Assembly: GCA_015183035.1 (NCBI GenBank) | Contig: JACZZP010000012.1 | Span: 1 to 64,000 of the forward strand | Length of the DNA stretch: 64,000 nucleotides | Direction: 5' to 3' | From: Meloidogyne chitwoodi | Lineage: Eukaryota > Nematoda > Chromadorea > Rhabditida > Meloidogynidae | Part shown: positions 1 through 14,315 of the stretch, piece by piece | Numbering within the stretch: position 1 is the stretch's first letter | Layout: each line of letters starts with the position of its first letter | Notes under the pieces: generated by a model | Told to the model about the DNA's origin: nothing | The model's input: the letters and a program-made list of their open reading frames with translations, nothing else | Database searches by the model: none | Position numbers and translations under genes: made by a program

Positions 1-2595
1 ACCTTTTTTTTATTAAAAAAAAAATTCAAGAATAATCTTGAAAAAAAAAATTATTATTTTTTTTTTATTTTTTTAGGGCCAAAATTTTAATATTTTGGCC
101 CATAACTTTTTTCAATTTTATTTTTTTTGAATAATTTTTTTTTAAGGTTATTGGATATGAGATATCCAACCTTTTTTTTATTAAAAAAAAAATTCAAGAA
201 TAATCTTGAAAAAAAAAATTATTATTTTTTTTTTATTTTTTTAGGGCCAAAATTTTAATATTTTGGCCCATAACTTTTTTCAATTTTATTTTTTTTGAAT
301 AATTTTTTTTTAAGGTTATTGGATATGAGATATCCAACCTTTTTTTTATTAAAAAAAAAATTCAAGAATAATCTTGAAAAAAAAAATTATTATTTTTTTT
401 TTATTTTTTTAGGGCCAAAATTTTAATATTTTGGCCCATAACTTTTTTCAATTTTATTTTTTTTGAATAATTTTTTTTTAAGGTTATTGGATATGAGATA
501 TCCAACCTTTTTTTTATTAAAAAAAAAATTCAAGAATAATCTTGAAAAAAAAAATTATTATTTTTTTTTTATTTTTTTAGGGCCAAAATTTTAATATTTT
601 GGCCCATAACTTTTTTCAATTTTATTTTTTTTGAATAATTTTTTTTTAAGGTTATTGGATATGAGATATCCAACCTTTTTTTTATTAAAAAAAAAATTCA
701 AGAATAATCTTGAAAAAAAAAATTATTATTTTTTTTTTATTTTTTTAGGGCCAAAATTTTAATATTTTGGCCCATAACTTTTTTCAATTTTATTTTTTTT
801 GAATAATTTTTTTTTAAGGTTATTGGATATGAGATATCCAACCTTTTTTTTATTAAAAAAAAAATTCAAGAATAATCTTGAAAAAAAAAATTATTATTTT
901 TTTTTTATTTTTTTAGGGCCAAAATTTTAATATTTTGGCCCATAACTTTTTTCAATTTTATTTTTTTTGAATAATTTTTTTTTAAGGTTATTGGATATGA
1001 GATATCCAACCTTTTTTTTATTAAAAAAAAAATTCAAGAATAATCTTGAAAAAAAAAATTATTATTTTTTTTTTATTTTTTTAGGGCCAAAATTTTAATA
1101 TTTTGGCCCATAACTTTTTTCAATTTTATTTTTTTTGAATAATTTTTTTTTAAGGTTATTGGATATGAGATATCCAACCTTTTTTTTATTAAAAAAAAAA
1201 TTCAAGAATAATCTTGAAAAAAAAAATTATTATTTTTTTTTTATTTTTTTAGGGCCAAAATTTTAATATTTTGGCCCATAACTTTTTTCAATTTTATTTT
1301 TTTTGAATAATTTTTTTTTAAGGTTATTGGATATGAGATATCCAACCTTTTTTTTATTAAAAAAAAAATTCAAGAATAATCTTGAAAAAAAAAATTATTA
1401 TTTTTTTTTTATTTTTTTAGGGCCAAAATTTTAATATTTTGGCCCATAACTTTTTTCAATTTTATTTTTTTTGAATAATTTTTTTTTAAGGTTATTGGAT
1501 ATGAGATATCCAACCTTTTTTTTATTAAAAAAAAAATTCAAGAATAATCTTGAAAAAAAAAATTATTATTTTTTTTTTATTTTTTTAGGGCCAAAATTTT
1601 AATATTTTGGCCCATAACTTTTTTCAATTTTATTTTTTTTGAATAATTTTTTTTTAAGGTTATTGGATATGAGATATCCAACCTTTTTTTTATTAAAAAA
1701 AAAATTCAAGAATAATCTTGAAAAAAAAAATTATTATTTTTTTTTTATTTTTTTAGGGCCAAAATTTTAATATTTTGGCCCATAACTTTTTTCAATTTTA
1801 TTTTTTTTGAATAATTTTTTTTTAAGGTTATTGGATATGAGATATCCAACCTTTTTTTTATTAAAAAAAAAATTCAAGAATAATCTTGAAAAAAAAAATT
1901 ATTATTTTTTTTTTATTTTTTTAGGGCCAAAATTTTAATATTTTGGCCCATAACTTTTTTCAATTTTATTTTTTTTGAATAATTTTTTTTTAAGGTTATT
2001 GGATATGAGATATCCAACCTTTTTTTTATTAAAAAAAAAATTCAAGAATAATCTTGAAAAAAAAAATTATTATTTTTTTTTTATTTTTTTAGGGCCAAAA
2101 TTTTAATATTTTGGCCCATAACTTTTTTCAATTTTATTTTTTTTGAATAATTTTTTTTTAAGGTTATTGGATATGAGATATCCAACCTTTTTTTTATTAA
2201 AAAAAAAATTCAAGAATAATCTTGAAAAAAAAAATTATTATTTTTTTTTTATTTTTTTAGGGCCAAAATTTTAATATTTTGGCCCATAACTTTTTTCAAT
2301 TTTATTTTTTTTGAATAATTTTTTTTTAAGGTTATTGGATATGAGATATCCAACCTTTTTTTTATTAAAAAAAAAATTCAAGAATAATCTTGAAAAAAAA
2401 AATTATTATTTTTTTTTTATTTTTTTAGGGCCAAAATTTTAATATTTTGGCCCATAACTTTTTTCAATTTTATTTTTTTTGAATAATTTTTTTTTAAGGT
2501 TATTGGATATGAGATATCCAACCTTTTTTTTATTAAAAAAAAAATTCAAGAATAATCTTGAAAAAAAAAATTATTATTTTTTTTTTATTTTTTTA

Positions 2596-2672
2596 GGGCC
2601 AAAATTTTAATATTTTGGCCCATAACTTTTTTCAATTTTGTTTTTTTTAAATAATTTTTTTTTATTTTTTTA
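2596..2672. repeat. Truncated 77-bp satellite unit, copy 1
   Basis: Between two GGGCCAAAAT boxes the spacing is 77 instead of 168 bases. The unit lacks the TTGGATAT hairpin, the TTCAAGA hairpin and the A10 run. It also carries the diagnostic changes CAATTTTG (for CAATTTTA) and TTTAAATAAT (for TTTGAATAAT). Confidence 0.93.
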
Positions 2673-4855
2673 GGGCCAAAATTTTAATATTTTGGCCCAT
2701 AACTTTTTTCAATTTTATTTTTTTTGAATAATTTTTTTTAAGGTTATTGGATATGAGATATCCAACCTTTTTTTTATTAAAAAAAAAATTGAAGAATAAT
2801 CTTGAAAAAAAAAATTATTATTTTTTTTTTATTTTTTTAGGGCCAAAATTTTAATATTTTGGCCCATAACTTTTTTCAATTTTATTTTTTTTAAATAATT
2901 TTTTTTTAAGGTTATTGGATATGAGATATCCAACCTTTTTTTTATTAAAAAAAAAATTCAAGAATAATCTTGAAAAAAAAAATTATTATTTTTTTTTTAT
3001 TTTTTTAGGGCCAAAATTTTAATATTTTGGCCCATAACTTTTTTCAATTTTATTTTTTTTGAATAATTTTTTTTTAAGGTTATTGGATATGAGATATCCA
3101 ACCTTTTTTTTATTAAAAAAAAAATTCAAGAATAATCTTGAAAAAAAAAATTATTATTTTTTTTTTATTTTTTTAGGGCCAAAATTTTAATATTTTGGCC
3201 CATAACTTTTTTCAATTTTATTTTTTTTGAATAATTTTTTTTTAAGGTTATTGGATATGAGATATCCAACCTTTTTTTTATTAAAAAAAAAATTCAAGAA
3301 TAATCTTGAAAAAAAAAATTATTATTTTTTTTTTATTTTTTTAGGGCCAAAATTTTAATATTTTGGCCCATAACTTTTTTCAATTTTATTTTTTTTGAAT
3401 AATTTTTTTTTAAGGTTATTGGATATGAGATATCCAACCTTTTTTTTATTAAAAAAAAAATTCAAGAATAATCTTGAAAAAAAAAATTATTATTTTTTTT
3501 TTATTTTTTTAGGGCCAAAATTTTAATATTTTGGCCCATAACTTTTTTCAATTTTATTTTTTTTGAATAATTTTTTTTTAAGGTTATTGGATATGAGATA
3601 TCCAACCTTTTTTTTATTAAAAAAAAAATTCAAGAATAATCTTGAAAAAAAAAATTATTATTTTTTTTTTATTTTTTTAGGGCCAAAATTTTAATATTTT
3701 GGCCCATAACTTTTTTCAATTTTATTTTTTTTGAATAATTTTTTTTTAAGGTTATTGGATATGAGATATCCAACCTTTTTTTTATTAAAAAAAAAATTCA
3801 AGAATAATCTTGAAAAAAAAAATTATTATTTTTTTTTTATTTTTTTAGGGCCAAAATTTTAATATTTTGGCCCATAACTTTTTTCAATTTTATTTTTTTT
3901 GAATAATTTTTTTTTAAGGTTATTGGATATGAGATATCCAACCTTTTTTTTATTAAAAAAAAAATTCAAGAATAATCTTGAAAAAAAAAATTATTATTTT
4001 TTTTTTATTTTTTTAGGGCCAAAATTTTAATATTTTGGCCCATAACTTTTTTCAATTTTATTTTTTTTGAATAATTTTTTTTTAAGGTTATTGGATATGA
4101 GATATCCAACCTTTTTTTTATTAAAAAAAAAATTCAAGAATAATCTTGAAAAAAAAAATTATTATTTTTTTTTTATTTTTTTAGGGCCAAAATTTTAATA
4201 TTTTGGCCCATAACTTTTTTCAATTTTATTTTTTTTGAATAATTTTTTTTTAAGGTTATTGGATATGAGATATCCAACCTTTTTTTTATTAAAAAAAAAA
4301 TTCAAGAATAATCTTGAAAAAAAAAATTATTATTTTTTTTTTATTTTTTTAGGGCCAAAATTTTAATATTTTGGCCCATAACTTTTTTCAATTTTATTTT
4401 TTTTGAATAATTTTTTTTTAAGGTTATTGGATATGAGATATCCAACCTTTTTTTTATTAAAAAAAAAATTCAAGAATAATCTTGAAAAAAAAAATTATTA
4501 TTTTTTTTTTATTTTTTTAGGGCCAAAATTTTAATATTTTGGCCCATAACTTTTTTCAATTTTATTTTTTTTGAATAATTTTTTTTTAAGGTTATTGGAT
4601 ATGAGATATCCAACCTTTTTTTTATTAAAAAAAAAATTGAAGAATAATCTTGAAAAAAAAAATTATTATTTTTTTTTTATTTTTTTAGGGCCAAAATTTT
4701 AATATTTTGGCCCATAACTTTTTTCAATTTTATTTTTTTTGAATAATTTTTTTTAAGGTTATTGGATATGAGATATCCAACCTTTTTTTTTATTAAAAAA
4801 AAAATTCAAGAATAATCTTGAAAAAAAAAATTATTATTTTTTTTTTATTTTTTTA

Positions 4856-4932
4856 GGGCCAAAATTTTAATATTTTGGCCCATAACTTTTTTCAATTTTG
4901 TTTTTTTTAAATAATTTTTTTTTATTTTTTTA
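4856..4932. repeat. Truncated 77-bp satellite unit, copy 2
   Basis: This unit has the same 91-base deletion and the same CAATTTTG and TTTAAATAAT changes as the unit at 2596, and lies 2260 bases further on. The shared breakpoint shows copying of one event rather than independent deletions. Confidence 0.93.
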
Positions 4933-7280
4933 GGGCCAAAATTTTAATATTTTGGCCCATAACTTTTTTCAATTTTATTTTTTTTAAATAATTTTTTTTT
5001 AAGGTTATTGGATATGAGATATCCAACCTTTTTTTTATTAAAAAAAAAATTCAAGAATAATCTTGAAAAAAAAAATTATTATTTTTTTTTTATTTTTTTA
5101 GGGCCAAAATTTTAATATTTTGGCCCATAACTTTTTTCAATTTTATTTTTTTTGAATAATTTTTTTTAAGGTTATTGGATATGAGATATCCAACCTTTTT
5201 TTTATTAAAAAAAAAATTCAAGAATAATCTTGAAAAAAAAAATTATTATTTTTTTTTTATTTTTTTAGGGCCAAAATTTTAATATTTTGGCCCATAACTT
5301 TTTTCAATTTTATTTTTTTTGAATAATTTTTTTTTAAGGTTATTGGATATGAGATATCCAACCTTTTTTTTATTAAAAAAAAAATTCAAGAATAATCTTG
5401 AAAAAAAAAATTATTATTTTTTTTTATTTTTTTAGGGCCAAAATTTTAATATTTTGGCCCATAACTTTTTTCAATTTTATTTTTTTTGAATAATTTTTTT
5501 TTAAGGTTATTGGATATGAGATATCCAACCTTTTTTTTATTAAAAAAAAAATTCAAGAATAATCTTGAAAAAAAAAATTATTATTTTTTTTTTATTTTTT
5601 TAGGGCCAAAATTTTAATATTTTGGCCCATAACTTTTTTCAATTTTATTTTTTTTGAATAATTTTTTTTAAGGTTATTGGATATGAGATATCCAACCTTT
5701 TTTTTATTAAAAAAAAAATTCAAGAATAATCTTGAAAAAAAAAATTATTATTTTTTTTTTATTTTTTTAGGGCCAAAATTTTAATATTTTGGCCCATAAC
5801 TTTTTTCAATTTTATTTTTTTTGAATAATTTTTTTTTAAGGTTATTGGATATGAGATATCCAACCTTTTTTTTATTAAAAAAAAAATTCAAGAATAATCT
5901 TGAAAAAAAAAATTATTATTTTTTTTTTATTTTTTTAGGGCCAAAATTTTAATATTTTGGCCCATAACTTTTTTCAATTTTATTTTTTTTGAATAATTTT
6001 TTTTTAAGGTTATTGGATATGAGATATCCAACCTTTTTTTTATTAAAAAAAAAATTCAAGAATAATCTTGAAAAAAAAAATTATTATTTTTTTTTTATTT
6101 TTTTAGGGCCAAAATTTTAATATTTTGGCCCATAACTTTTTTCAATTTTATTTTTTTTGAATAATTTTTTTTTAAGGTTATTGGATATGAGATATCCAAC
6201 CTTTTTTTTATTAAAAAAAAAATTCAAGAATAATCTTGAAAAAAAAAATTATTATTTTTTTTTTATTTTTTTAGGGCCAAAATTTTAATATTTTGGCCCA
6301 TAACTTTTTTCAATTTTATTTTTTTTGAATAATTTTTTTTTAAGGTTATTGGATATGAGATATCCAACCTTTTTTTTATTAAAAAAAAAATTCAAGAATA
6401 ATCTTGAAAAAAAAAATTATTATTTTTTTTTTATTTTTTTAGGGCCAAAATTTTAATATTTTGGCCCATAACTTTTTTCAATTTTATTTTTTTTGAATAA
6501 TTTTTTTTTAAGGTTATTGGATATGAGATATCCAACCTTTTTTTTATTAAAAAAAAAATTCAAGAATAATCTTGAAAAAAAAAATTATTATTTTTTTTTA
6601 TTTTTTTAGGGCCAAAATTTTAATATTTTGGCCCATAACTTTTTTCAATTTTATTTTTTTTGAATAATTTTTTTTTAAGGTTATTGGATATGAGATATCC
6701 AACCTTTTTTTTATTAAAAAAAAAATTCAAGAATAATCTTGAAAAAAAAAATTATTATTTTTTTTTTATTTTTTTAGGGCCAAAATTTTAATATTTTGGC
6801 CCATAACTTTTTTCAATTTTATTTTTTTTGAATAATTTTTTTTTAAGGTTATTGGATATGAGATATCCAACCTTTTTTTTATTAAAAAAAAAATTCAAGA
6901 ATAATCTTGAAAAAAAAAATTATTATTTTTTTTTTATTTTTTTAGGGCCAAAATTTTAATATTTTGGCCCATAACTTTTTTCAATTTTATTTTTTTTGAA
7001 TAATTTTTTTTTAAGGTTATTGGATATGAGATATCCAACCTTTTTTTTATTAAAAAAAAAATTCAAGAATAATCTTGAAAAAAAAAATTATTATTTTTTT
7101 TTTATTTTTTTAGGGCCAAAATTTTAATATTTTGGCCCATAACTTTTTTCAATTTTATTTTTTTTGAATAATTTTTTTTAAGGTTATTGGATATGAGATA
7201 TCCAACCTTTTTTTTTATTAAAAAAAAAATTCAAGAATAATCTTGAAAAAAAAAATTATTATTTTTTTTTTATTTTTTTA

Positions 7281-7357
7281 GGGCCAAAATTTTAATATTT
7301 TGGCCCATAACTTTTTTCAATTTTGTTTTTTTTAAATAATTTTTTTTTATTTTTTTA
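7281..7357. repeat. Truncated 77-bp satellite unit, copy 3
   Basis: This is the third copy of the same truncated unit, 2425 bases after the second. The next monomer also has the TTTAAATAAT variant, as after copy 2, so a block larger than one monomer seems to have been copied. Confidence 0.93.
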
Positions 7358-10300
7358 GGGCCAAAATTTTAATATTTTGGCCCATAACTTTTTTCAATTT
7401 TATTTTTTTTAAATAATTTTTTTTTAAGGTTATTGGATATGAGATATCCAACCTTTTTTTTATTAAAAAAAAAATTCAAGAATAATCTTGAAAAAAAAAA
7501 TTATTATTTTTTTTTTATTTTTTTAGGGCCAAAATTTTAATATTTTGGCCCATAACTTTTTTCAATTTTATTTTTTTTGAATAATTTTTTTTAAGGTTAT
7601 TGGATATGAGATATCCAACCTTTTTTTTATTAAAAAAAAAATTGAAGAATAATCTTGAAAAAAAAAATTATTATTTTTTTTTTATTTTTTTAGGGCCAAA
7701 ATTTTAATATTTTGGCCCATAACTTTTTTCAATTTTATTTTTTTTGAATAATTTTTTTTTAAGGTTATTGGATATGAGATATCCAACCTTTTTTTTATTA
7801 AAAAAAAAATTCAAGAATAATCTTGAAAAAAAAAATTATTATTTTTTTTTTATTTTTTTAGGGCCAAAATTTTAATATTTTGGCCCATAACTTTTTTCAA
7901 TTTTATTTTTTTTGAATAATTTTTTTTTAAGGTTATTGGATATGAGATATCCAACCTTTTTTTTATTAAAAAAAAAATTCAAGAATAATCTTGAAAAAAA
8001 AAATTATTATTTTTTTTTATTTTTTTAGGGCCAAAATTTTAATATTTTGGCCCATAACTTTTTTCAATTTTATTTTTTTTGAATAATTTTTTTTTAAGGT
8101 TATTGGATATGAGATATCCAACCTTTTTTTTATTAAAAAAAAAATTCAAGAATAATCTTGAAAAAAAAAATTATTATTTTTTTTTATTTTTTTAGGGCCA
8201 AAATTTTAATATTTTGGCCCATAACTTTTTTCAATTTTATTTTTTTTGAATAATTTTTTTTTAAGGTTATTGGATATGAGATATCCAACCTTTTTTTTAT
8301 TAAAAAAAAAATTCAAGAATAATCTTGAAAAAAAAAATTATTATTTTTTTTTATTTTTTTAGGGCCAAAATTTTAATATTTTGGCCCATAACTTTTTTCA
8401 ATTTTATTTTTTTTGAATAATTTTTTTTTAAGGTTATTGGATATGAGATATCCAACCTTTTTTTTATTAAAAAAAAAATTCAAGAATAATCTTGAAAAAA
8501 AAAATTATTATTTTTTTTTTATTTTTTTAGGGCCAAAATTTTAATATTTTGGCCCATAACTTTTTTCAATTTTATTTTTTTTGAATAATTTTTTTTTAAG
8601 GTTATTGGATATGAGATATCCAACCTTTTTTTTATTAAAAAAAAAATTCAAGAATAATCTTGAAAAAAAAAATTATTATTTTTTTTTTATTTTTTTAGGG
8701 CCAAAATTTTAATATTTTGGCCCATAACTTTTTTCAATTTTATTTTTTTTGAATAATTTTTTTTTAAGGTTATTGGATATGAGATATCCAACCTTTTTTT
8801 TATTAAAAAAAAAATTCAAGAATAATCTTGAAAAAAAAAATTATTATTTTTTTTTATTTTTTTAGGGCCAAAATTTTAATATTTTGGCCCATAACTTTTT
8901 TCAATTTTATTTTTTTTGAATAATTTTTTTTTAAGGTTATTGGATATGAGATATCCAACCTTTTTTTTATTAAAAAAAAAATTCAAGAATAATCTTGAAA
9001 AAAAAAATTATTATTTTTTTTTTATTTTTTTAGGGCCAAAATTTTAATATTTTGGCCCATAACTTTTTTCAATTTTATTTTTTTTGAATAATTTTTTTTT
9101 AAGGTTATTGGATATGAGATATCCAACCTTTTTTTTATTAAAAAAAAAATTCAAGAATAATCTTGAAAAAAAAAATTATTATTTTTTTTTTATTTTTTTA
9201 GGGCCAAAATTTTAATATTTTGGCCCATAACTTTTTTCAATTTTATTTTTTTTGAATAATTTTTTTTTAAGGTTATTGGATATGAGATATCCAACCTTTT
9301 TTTTATTAAAAAAAAAATTCAAGAATAATCTTGAAAAAAAAAATTATTATTTTTTTTTTATTTTTTTAGGGCCAAAATTTTAATATTTTGGCCCATAACT
9401 TTTTTCAATTTTATTTTTTTTGAATAATTTTTTTTTAAGGTTATTGGATATGAGATATCCAACCTTTTTTTTATTAAAAAAAAAATTCAAGAATAATCTT
9501 GAAAAAAAAAATTATTATTTTTTTTTTATTTTTTTAGGGCCAAAATTTTAATATTTTGGCCCATAACTTTTTTCAATTTTATTTTTTTTGAATAATTTTT
9601 TTTTAAGGTTATTGGATATGAGATATCCAACCTTTTTTTTATTAAAAAAAAAATTCAAGAATAATCTTGAAAAAAAAAATTATTATTTTTTTTTTATTTT
9701 TTTAGGGCCAAAATTTTAATATTTTGGCCCATAACTTTTTTCAATTTTATTTTTTTTGAATAATTTTTTTTTAAGGTTATTGGATATGAGATATCCAACC
9801 TTTTTTTTATTAAAAAAAAAATTCAAGAATAATCTTGAAAAAAAAAATTATTATTTTTTTTTATTTTTTTAGGGCCAAAATTTTAATATTTTGGCCCATA
9901 ACTTTTTTCAATTTTATTTTTTTTGAATAATTTTTTTTTAAGGTTATTGGATATGAGATATCCAACCTTTTTTTTATTAAAAAAAAAATTCAAGAATAAT
10001 CTTGAAAAAAAAAATTATTATTTTTTTTTATTTTTTTAGGGCCAAAATTTTAATATTTTGGCCCATAACTTTTTTCAATTTTATTTTTTTTGAATAATTT
10101 TTTTTTAAGGTTATTGGATATGAGATATCCAACCTTTTTTTTATTAAAAAAAAAATTCAAGAATAATCTTGAAAAAAAAAATTATTATTTTTTTTTTATT
10201 TTTTTAGGGCCAAAATTTTAATATTTTGGCCCATAACTTTTTTCAATTTTATTTTTTTTGAATAATTTTTTTTTAAGGTTATTGGATATGAGATATCCAA

Positions 10301-11298
10301 CCTTTTTTTTATTAAAAAAAAAATTCAAGAATAATCTTGAAAAAAAAAATTATTATTTTTTTTTTATTTTTTTAGGGCCAAAATTTTAATATTTTGGCCC
10401 ATAACTTTTTTCAATTTTATTTTTTTTGAATAATTTTTTTTTAAGGTTATTGGATATGAGATATCCAACCTTTTTTTTATTAAAAAAAAAATTCAAGAAT
10501 AATCTTGAAAAAAAAAATTATTATTTTTTTTTTATTTTTTTAGGGCCAAAATTTTAATATTTTGGCCCATAACTTTTTTCAATTTTATTTTTTTTGAATA
10601 ATTTTTTTTTAAGGTTATTGGATATGAGATATCCAACCTTTTTTTTATTAAAAAAAAAATTCAAGAATAATCTTGAAAAAAAAAATTATTATTTTTTTTT
10701 TATTTTTTTAGGGCCAAAATTTTAATATTTTGGCCCATAACTTTTTTCAATTTTATTTTTTTTGAATAATTTTTTTTTAAGGTTATTGGATATGAGATAT
10801 CCAACCTTTTTTTTATTAAAAAAAAAATTCAAGAATAATCTTGAAAAAAAAAATTATTATTTTTTTTTTATTTTTTTAGGGCCAAAATTTTAATATTTTG
10901 GCCCATAACTTTTTTCAATTTTATTTTTTTTGAATAATTTTTTTTTAAGGTTATTGGATATGAGATATCCAACCTTTTTTTTATTAAAAAAAAAATTCAA
11001 GAATAATCTTGAAAAAAAAAATTATTATTTTTTTTTATTTTTTTAGGGCCAAAATTTTAATATTTTGGCCCATAACTTTTTTCAATTTTATTTTTTTTGA
11101 ATAATTTTTTTTAAGGTTATTGGATATGAGATATCCAACCTTTTTTTTATTAAAAAAAAAATTCAAGAATAATCTTGAAAAAAAAAATTATTATTTTTTT
11201 TTTATTTTTTTAGGGCCAAAATTTTAATATTTTGGCCCATAACTTTTTTCAATTTTATTTTTTTTGAATAATTTTTTTTAAGGTTATTGGATATGAGA

Positions 11299-12533
11299 CA
11301 ACCACAAACTAGGCCAGAAACTTTCTATACCACTAAGAAAGAGGCCACTTGTCCATAATCTTCTTTTTGTCTTCTTCACTTATCTTATCCTTGAGCTAAA
11401 AATAAAAATTTAATTTTATTAAACCCTTTCCACAAACCTTATCATCCTCCATTGTCTGCTTAATGTTAAAGCATAGGATTCAAGTCCATTTTTGGCAGCA
11501 ACAAGATCACGTTGAACTTCATATTCACCCCGGTACTTCTCAGCTTTATTGTTCCACTCAACTCAAAGTTGCCCAACAAATTGTGTCCTTAGTCATTGCA
11601 CTTTCATCTTTACAGATCTACCAAATAATGAATTCATGAGACTAGGTGATTTAAAATTAAACCTGAATAAGTACACCAGGCTGCTTGTCAGAATATGTCA
11701 AGAACGTCTGCGATATCTTCTTTGGAATTGTGGCATTTCTCTTGATAAGTTGAGTAATGACCTCCAGCAGTCCCAATTCCCAAAAGAGGGGCAACGTCCA
11801 AAAGAAGAAAACCCTTAATAGTCGTAGTATAAATCCAAAACAAGTAGTAAAAAACCTGAACATTCTCTGATATGTCAAAAGACAAAATAGCAGCAACAGC
11901 TCCTAGACCATAATCAATTGCTGCAGCTGTTGGCTCATTGATAAAATGCAACACTTGAGTCCAGCAATGGTTCCAGCATCTTTTGTGGCATGACGTTGAC
12001 TGTCATTGAAGTAGGCAGGAAACCGCATCCTTGACAGTTTCTCAAAAAAAGCCTCAGCTTTTCCTTCATTTCAACCAAACCCATGTCAGAACTTAATAAA
12101 TTTATTTTTTTAGATCGCTATAATTAAGTAAAACAACCTCAGTAAAAAGGTCTTTATCTCTCCGTTGACCTCAACTTGAATCACAGGTCTTCCACCTTCG
12201 CCAAAGTGACTTTGATTGACCAATGCTTCATGTCAGATTGAACCACTGGATCGTCAAATTTGCGTGTTATTAAACGTTTGACATCTTTAAATAAAAATTA
12301 AACATTTGTTTCAAAAAATTTAAAAATAAACCTAAAACACTTGTGATGATTCATCGCAACTAGATTTTTAGCCACCTCACGAATCAGACATTAGTATCCA
12401 TAAACGCCACATAAGATGGAGTAGCATGAGTACATTGATCATTGGAAATCATCTCAACCTAACCATGCTGGAATACACCAAAACAAGAATAAGCTGTTTT
12501 AAGATCGATTCTGATTGCATTCGCTTTTGCCAT
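11299..12533 (-). pseudogene. hsp70 pseudogene, downstream copy (nearly full-length frame, decayed)
   Basis: The remnant is an inducible cytosolic-type Hsp70 read on the minus strand. It starts with ATG at 12533 (MAKANAIRIDL, where the family has VGIDLGTTYS). It continues through VAFMDT, the nucleotide-binding motif [19 protein letters not shown] and the substrate-domain stretch around QPGVLIQV. It ends in the lid region (AEKYRGEYEVQRDLVAAKN, then LKDKISEEDKKKIMDKW). Stops and frameshifts interrupt it, for example after ALTLS, and the phosphate-loop glycine is changed. Former intron sites with GT/AG can still be seen. The 3' end touches the satellite at 11298 with almost nothing between them. 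It is probably not translated; transcription cannot be excluded. Confidence 0.9.
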
Positions 12534-12638
12534 TTTTCTTGTTTGTTTGCTAAAATATTTTAAGATTAATTTAAATAAATTGGGAACAGAAAATATGAAA
12601 AGAAAAATTTTTTATAAATATGAATGAATCGCAGAAAA

Positions 12639-12667
12639 TTTTTCCTTCTTTTTAAAGAAGGAAAAAA
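12639..12667. promoter_or_regulatory. Palindromic heat-shock-element-like site upstream of the hsp70 pseudogene
   Basis: TTTTTCCTTCTTT is followed at once by its inverted copy AAAGAAGGAAAAA, giving alternating TTC and GAA blocks such as heat shock factor binds. It lies about 110 bases upstream of the lost gene's ATG. A partly decayed version lies at 13926-13952 in front of the other copy, so the duplication carried the promoter. Function is inferred. Confidence 0.45.
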
Positions 12668-12929
12668 TAAAAATCAATAATGTAAACAACAATTTTCGAA
12701 CAAAATTTGAAACCAATTTAAACGCTAAGGAAAATAAACAAAATGAAAAATCTCAAAAAAGTCAATGGAAAATCGTCAAAACGACTGCTGACAAATTAAT
12801 AAAAGGGATCCAAGACTTTTCGTCATCGGACTTTAGGTCAATTGACTTTAAATCAAAGGACATTTCGTCAATGACTAAATATTTATATAAAAATAAAAGA
12901 AGTAACTATCCAAAATGATTTTAAAGTAA

Positions 12930-13818
<889 letters not shown>

Positions 13819-13979
13819 TCTAATTTTTTGTTTGCAAAAATATTTCAAAATTAATTTAAATAAATAGGGTACAAAAAATATAAACGGAAAGAAAATCTTT
13901 TTATAAATATGATGAATCGCAGAAAATTTTTCCTTCTCTTTAAAGGAAAAAATAATAAAAATCAATAATGTAAACAACT

Positions 13980-14315
13980 ATTTCTGAGAAAAAATTGAAA
14001 CGAATTTAAACGCAACGGAAAAATTACTAAACGAAAAATCTCAAAAAGGTCAATAGTAAAAACGGTCAAAACGACAACCTAACATTGACAAAAAGTCTAG
14101 AATACAATTGATCCTTCTAGCCCAAAAAAGCCTTAATCATGCGAATGTATTTTATTTGTTATTAAATTTCTCATATCATATTAGATGATTGATTTTTTTA
14201 ATATATATTCTTGTTATTTATAAAAGTCGCAATGCTACTTCATCATTTCTTCTAGCCTTCACAATTAAACACATTACACCTACATCTCGCTGTTTTAATA
14301 AAAATAACTATGCAC
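13980..14315. other. AT-rich spacer, 3' flank of calpain
   Basis: There is no convincing coding segment here. The stretch separates the hsp70 pseudogene upstream region from the calpain stop codon and probably contains the calpain 3' untranslated region. Confidence 0.5.

Larger units (their letters stand above)
1..11298. repeat. 168-bp satellite DNA array (about 66 full monomers)
   Basis: A tandem repeat runs from the first base to 11298 with a period of exactly 168 bases: the text at 1 recurs in register at 169, 337 and 841. Neighbouring copies are almost identical, differing mainly in T-run length and a few substitutions. I counted about 27 G/C bases per monomer (about 16%). Each monomer holds three inverted repeats: TTCAAGA/TCTTGAA with a 4-base loop, GGGCCAAAAT/ATTTTGGCCC with a 6-base loop, and TTGGATAT/ATATCCAA with a 3-base loop flanked by AAGG and CCTT. 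There are also A10/T10 runs around TTATTA. No reading frame is present. The left edge is outside the window. The homogeneity points to recent amplification or ongoing homogenisation. A centromeric, subtelomeric or heterochromatic role is possible but not shown. Confidence 0.97.

Noticed and set aside
1..11298. Regular repeats as a CRISPR array
   Set aside because: The whole 168-bp unit is repeated with no unique spacers, and the genome is eukaryotic.
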